A stretch of 6,342 bases of DNA from JANXSD01 sp043758125 (lineage in GTDB: Bacteria > Bacteroidota > Bacteroidia > AKYH767-A > OLB10), in the NCBI GenBank assembly GCA_043758125.1, contig JAYVOC010000064.1, forward strand, positions 1-6,342, given 5' to 3'. Positions 4,827 to 6,342 of the stretch are shown in pieces. Each line of letters starts with the position of its first letter. Within the stretch, counting starts at the first letter, position 1. A program made the position numbers and the translations under genes. The notes beneath the pieces were generated by a model. The model was given only the letters and a program-made list of their open reading frames with translations. It ran no database searches and was not told the DNA's origin.

Positions 4827-6079
4827 AATGACTGCTGAATTTCTAAAAGTTGAGCAAATAATTCGTTGCTTTCTGCAAGTCCTACATTTAAATAATTATC
4901 ATCAGAGGGTAGTCCATTAAATGTGTCAAGTTTCTTTATTGTGCCATCATTTTCGTTCAATTCATAGATTATCAAGTCGATTTGATTTGTCATTGACTTG
5001 TGTGGGACTACTTTTGATAGTCTTGCTAAATAAATCTCTGGTTTTCTGTCAGAGAAATTCATTAGCTTATCAAAAACTTCGTATGCTTTTACTGCCAATG
5101 TCAGGTAATTGATTAAATAAGGACTGTGAGTAGTTAAAATTAGTTTGTTTCCTTTATTTAAACTGTTGGCATTTAACAAACTATTTAAAATTTCTCTTTG
5201 AGAGCTAGGGAATAAATTTTGTTCGGGTTCTTCTACAATATTAATAAATGCAGTTTTTTTGAATTTTGAAGAAATAGTAGATAATGCTGCTCTTCTTTGT
5301 TCTGCAGTTAAGTTTTCATTAGAATATATTTCTGCTGCAAGTGTTTTAAAACGTTCTATTTCTTCACTGCTCATTCCACCCAAATTATTTTCAGATGTCT
5401 TTTTTACGCCATTTGCCAAATAATCTGTAACTATAAATAATGGAACTAATGATTGAAACCCACTAGAGGATTCAGTTAGTCTTACTTTGTAATCTTTTCC
5501 TTTTATATTGACAATATCGTTTAATTTATCATACTCAATATCAACATTGTTTATTGGCAATTTTACCGAACCTTTCATTGAATCTTTTGCATTATCAAAT
5601 TCAGTTAAAAATTCTTTTAATGAATCTGACGAAAGTTTTAATTCTTTGGGGCTTTTTACATAAGCCATAAAGTTCCTCTCTGCAGGCACATACATAATCT
5701 GGGGTAATGAATAATTACCCTTTTGAACTTCATTTATCGTAAGTGAGTCATTTTCAAACTTAATGTGGTAGGCGTCTCCTAAATATTCTATCTCACTTTT
5801 AGTAGTGTTGCCTAGCTTAATTAAATAATTTTCTAACCTATGATAGTTTAAAAATTGATTTTTAAGTTTGCTTTTTCTCGAAAACCACTTGTTATTATAA
5901 TCGCCTCTTACCAAAGCTTTTTCAATCCAAGTAAATGTTGAAATTAACTTTGCGACTGTGCTTTTTCCGCTTCCTTGATTACCAATGAAGACAGTTACTT
6001 TTTTTATGTCAAGCCAACCGTCATTTTCTTTGTATCCATCTTTTATTGGTCCAAAGTTTTTTATTTTAATTTTGCTCAT
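4823..6079 (-). CDS. ABC-type ATPase (AAA_15 / OLD-like), candidate defence ATPase
   Basis: This 418-aa cytoplasmic ATPase has an intact SMC/Rad50-like nucleotide-binding fold. It has Walker A GNQGSGKST (33-41), a YVPAERNFM motif (130-138), an ABC-signature-like ESSSGFQS (203-210) that leads into LVPLF, Walker B INIVEEPEQNLFP (279-291) with adjacent glutamates, and switch His in LILTTHSPYLI (313-323, H318). The segment between Walker A and the signature is short, with no long coiled coil. The chain ends about 95 residues after the His, so there is no C-terminal TOPRIM domain as in OLD nucleases. The separate PD-(D/E)XK gene, overlapping by 4 nt, may supply the nuclease instead. It is similar in plan to the ATPases of Septu or PARIS, but I cannot place it in either. 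It is first in its operon, with a promoter-like box 25 nt upstream. Confidence 0.92.
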   Translation of the reverse strand: MSKIKIKNFGPIKDGYKENDGWLDIKKVTVFIGNQGSGKSTVAKLISTFTWIEKALVRGDYNNKWFSRKSKLKNQFLNYHRLENYLIKLGNTTKSEIEYLGDAYHIKFENDSLTINEVQKGNYSLPQIMYVPAERNFMAYVKSPKELKLSSDSLKEFLTEFDNAKDSMKGSVKLPINNVDIEYDKLNDIVNIKGKDYKVRLTESSSGFQSLVPLFIVTDYLANGVKKTSENNLGGMSSEEIERFKTLAAEIYSNENLTAEQRRAALSTISSKFKKTAFINIVEEPEQNLFPSSQREILNSLLNANSLNKGNKLILTTHSPYLINYLTLAVKAYEVFDKLMNFSDRKPEIYLARLSKVVPHKSMTNQIDLIIYELNENDGTIKKLDTFNGLPSDDNYLNVGLAESNELFAQLLEIQQSL

Positions 6080-6103
6080 TATTTACCCGAATTACAGTAT
6101 TTG

Positions 6104-6111
6104 CAAATTTA
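6104..6111 (-). promoter_or_regulatory. Candidate -7 box TAAATTTG for the ATPase-nuclease operon
   Basis: The minus strand reads TAAATTTG here, matching the Bacteroidota -7 consensus TAnnTTTG. It lies 25 nt upstream of the ATPase ATG (6079), which would give a leader of roughly 18 nt. The -33 region (around 6130-6140 on this strand) holds TTCG, not a clean TTTG. Distance and consensus make it a better candidate than the box upstream of the envelope operon. Confidence 0.55.
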
Positions 6112-6185
6112 GCATTTTATTATTCTTTTCGAACTTTGTAAGTTTACTATTATATAATTTTTTCGCAAAATGCAGGGTGTCTTTT

Positions 6186-6205
6186 CGGGTGACGCATAAC
6201 GACAG
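6186..6205. repeat. Site A, left boundary, shared with site B
   Basis: CGGGTGACGCATAACGACAG here matches 4085-4105 at the left end of site B at about 17 of 21 positions, in the same orientation. The shared pattern is CGGGTnnCGYATAACGA(A)CAG. Its CGCATAAC (6193-6200) is the exact reverse complement of GTTATGCG at 346-353 across the circular junction. It lies about 110 nt upstream of the ATPase start. Unlike site B, no strong inner stem follows. A 62-codon minus-strand frame crossing it (6092-6280) is not called because it is low-complexity and overlaps both the promoter and the terminal repeat. Confidence 0.5.
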
Positions 6206-6259
6206 ACTGTGAATTAACCTTACAATCTGCCTAATAATTTTTCCATAAGTAATTGCATA

Positions 6260-6342
6260 AAAGTAGAATATTTCAATCAAGATTTCGTATCGTGAAATAA
6301 ATTAAAAGGCATGAATTTTTATTACTTCGCAAGATCGTTTTC
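6260..6342. repeat. 83-bp terminal direct repeat, right copy
   Basis: This is an exact copy of bases 1-83 in the same orientation. If the sequence is circular, base 6259 is followed by base 1 and this copy is redundant. The bases before it (6080-6259) and after it (84-430) then form one continuous non-coding region of about 610 bp between the start of the ATPase operon and the end of the envelope operon. Confidence 0.97.

Noticed and set aside
4823..6079. OLD-family nuclease (GajA-like) or PARIS AriA/AriB assignment
   Set aside because: The protein ends soon after the switch-His region with no TOPRIM domain, and the partner shows a PD-(D/E)XK motif, not TOPRIM, so neither name is supported.
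6092..6280. 62-codon minus-strand open frame upstream of the ATPase
   Set aside because: It overlaps the candidate promoter, the site A motif and the terminal repeat, and has a random-looking AT-rich composition. A real gene here would also have to contain the ATPase promoter.

Overview
The window looks like an AT-rich accessory element from a member of the Bacteroidota. The evidence is the low GC content, A-rich leaders in place of strong Shine-Dalgarno sequences, TAnnTTTG-type -7 promoter boxes upstream of both operons, and a lipoprotein of Bacteroidota style. The genus cannot be told. The first 83 bases (1-83) recur exactly as the last 83 (6260-6342), so the sequence closes on itself as a circle of 6,259 bp. 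That circle is either a real small circular DNA or an assembly loop through a repeat. I see no replication, mobilisation, integrase or transposase gene, and no tRNA, rRNA or CRISPR array.

All eight credible genes are on the minus strand, in two operons. Module 1 starts at 3886 and ends at 431. It encodes six envelope-type proteins: a single-pass protein with a beta-rich tail, a small lipoprotein, a single-pass coiled-coil protein, a coiled-coil protein with three membrane segments, a protein with coiled coil, zinc ribbon, membrane segment and two duplicated DnaJ-type zinc units, and a single-pass protein with an Ala-rich coil and a DxNxDGxxD loop. None has a function I can name. Together they look like the subunits of one membrane complex.

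Module 2 starts at 6079 and ends at 4320. It encodes an ABC-type (SMC/OLD-like, AAA_15-type) ATPase, overlapped by 4 nt with a 168-aa protein carrying a PD-(D/E)XK nuclease motif. An ATPase translationally coupled to a nuclease is a common architecture of two-gene anti-phage systems. I cannot assign this pair to a named system.

The two modules are separated by two non-coding regions with a shared boundary motif, CGGGTnnCGYATAACGA(A)CAG. Site B (about 4085-4289) is a long imperfect inverted repeat with GTATAAC/GTTGTAC ends and an inner GC-rich stem. It resembles an oversized integron attC site. Site A is weaker, with GCATAAC/GTTATGC ends; it spans the circle junction (6186-6259 joined to 1-353). 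On the minus strand each operon stop is followed within about 30-80 nt by one of these sites, which is a cassette-like layout. My favoured reading is a pair of repeat-delimited accessory modules, one a candidate defence operon and one an undescribed envelope operon. The link to integron cassettes is an inference.
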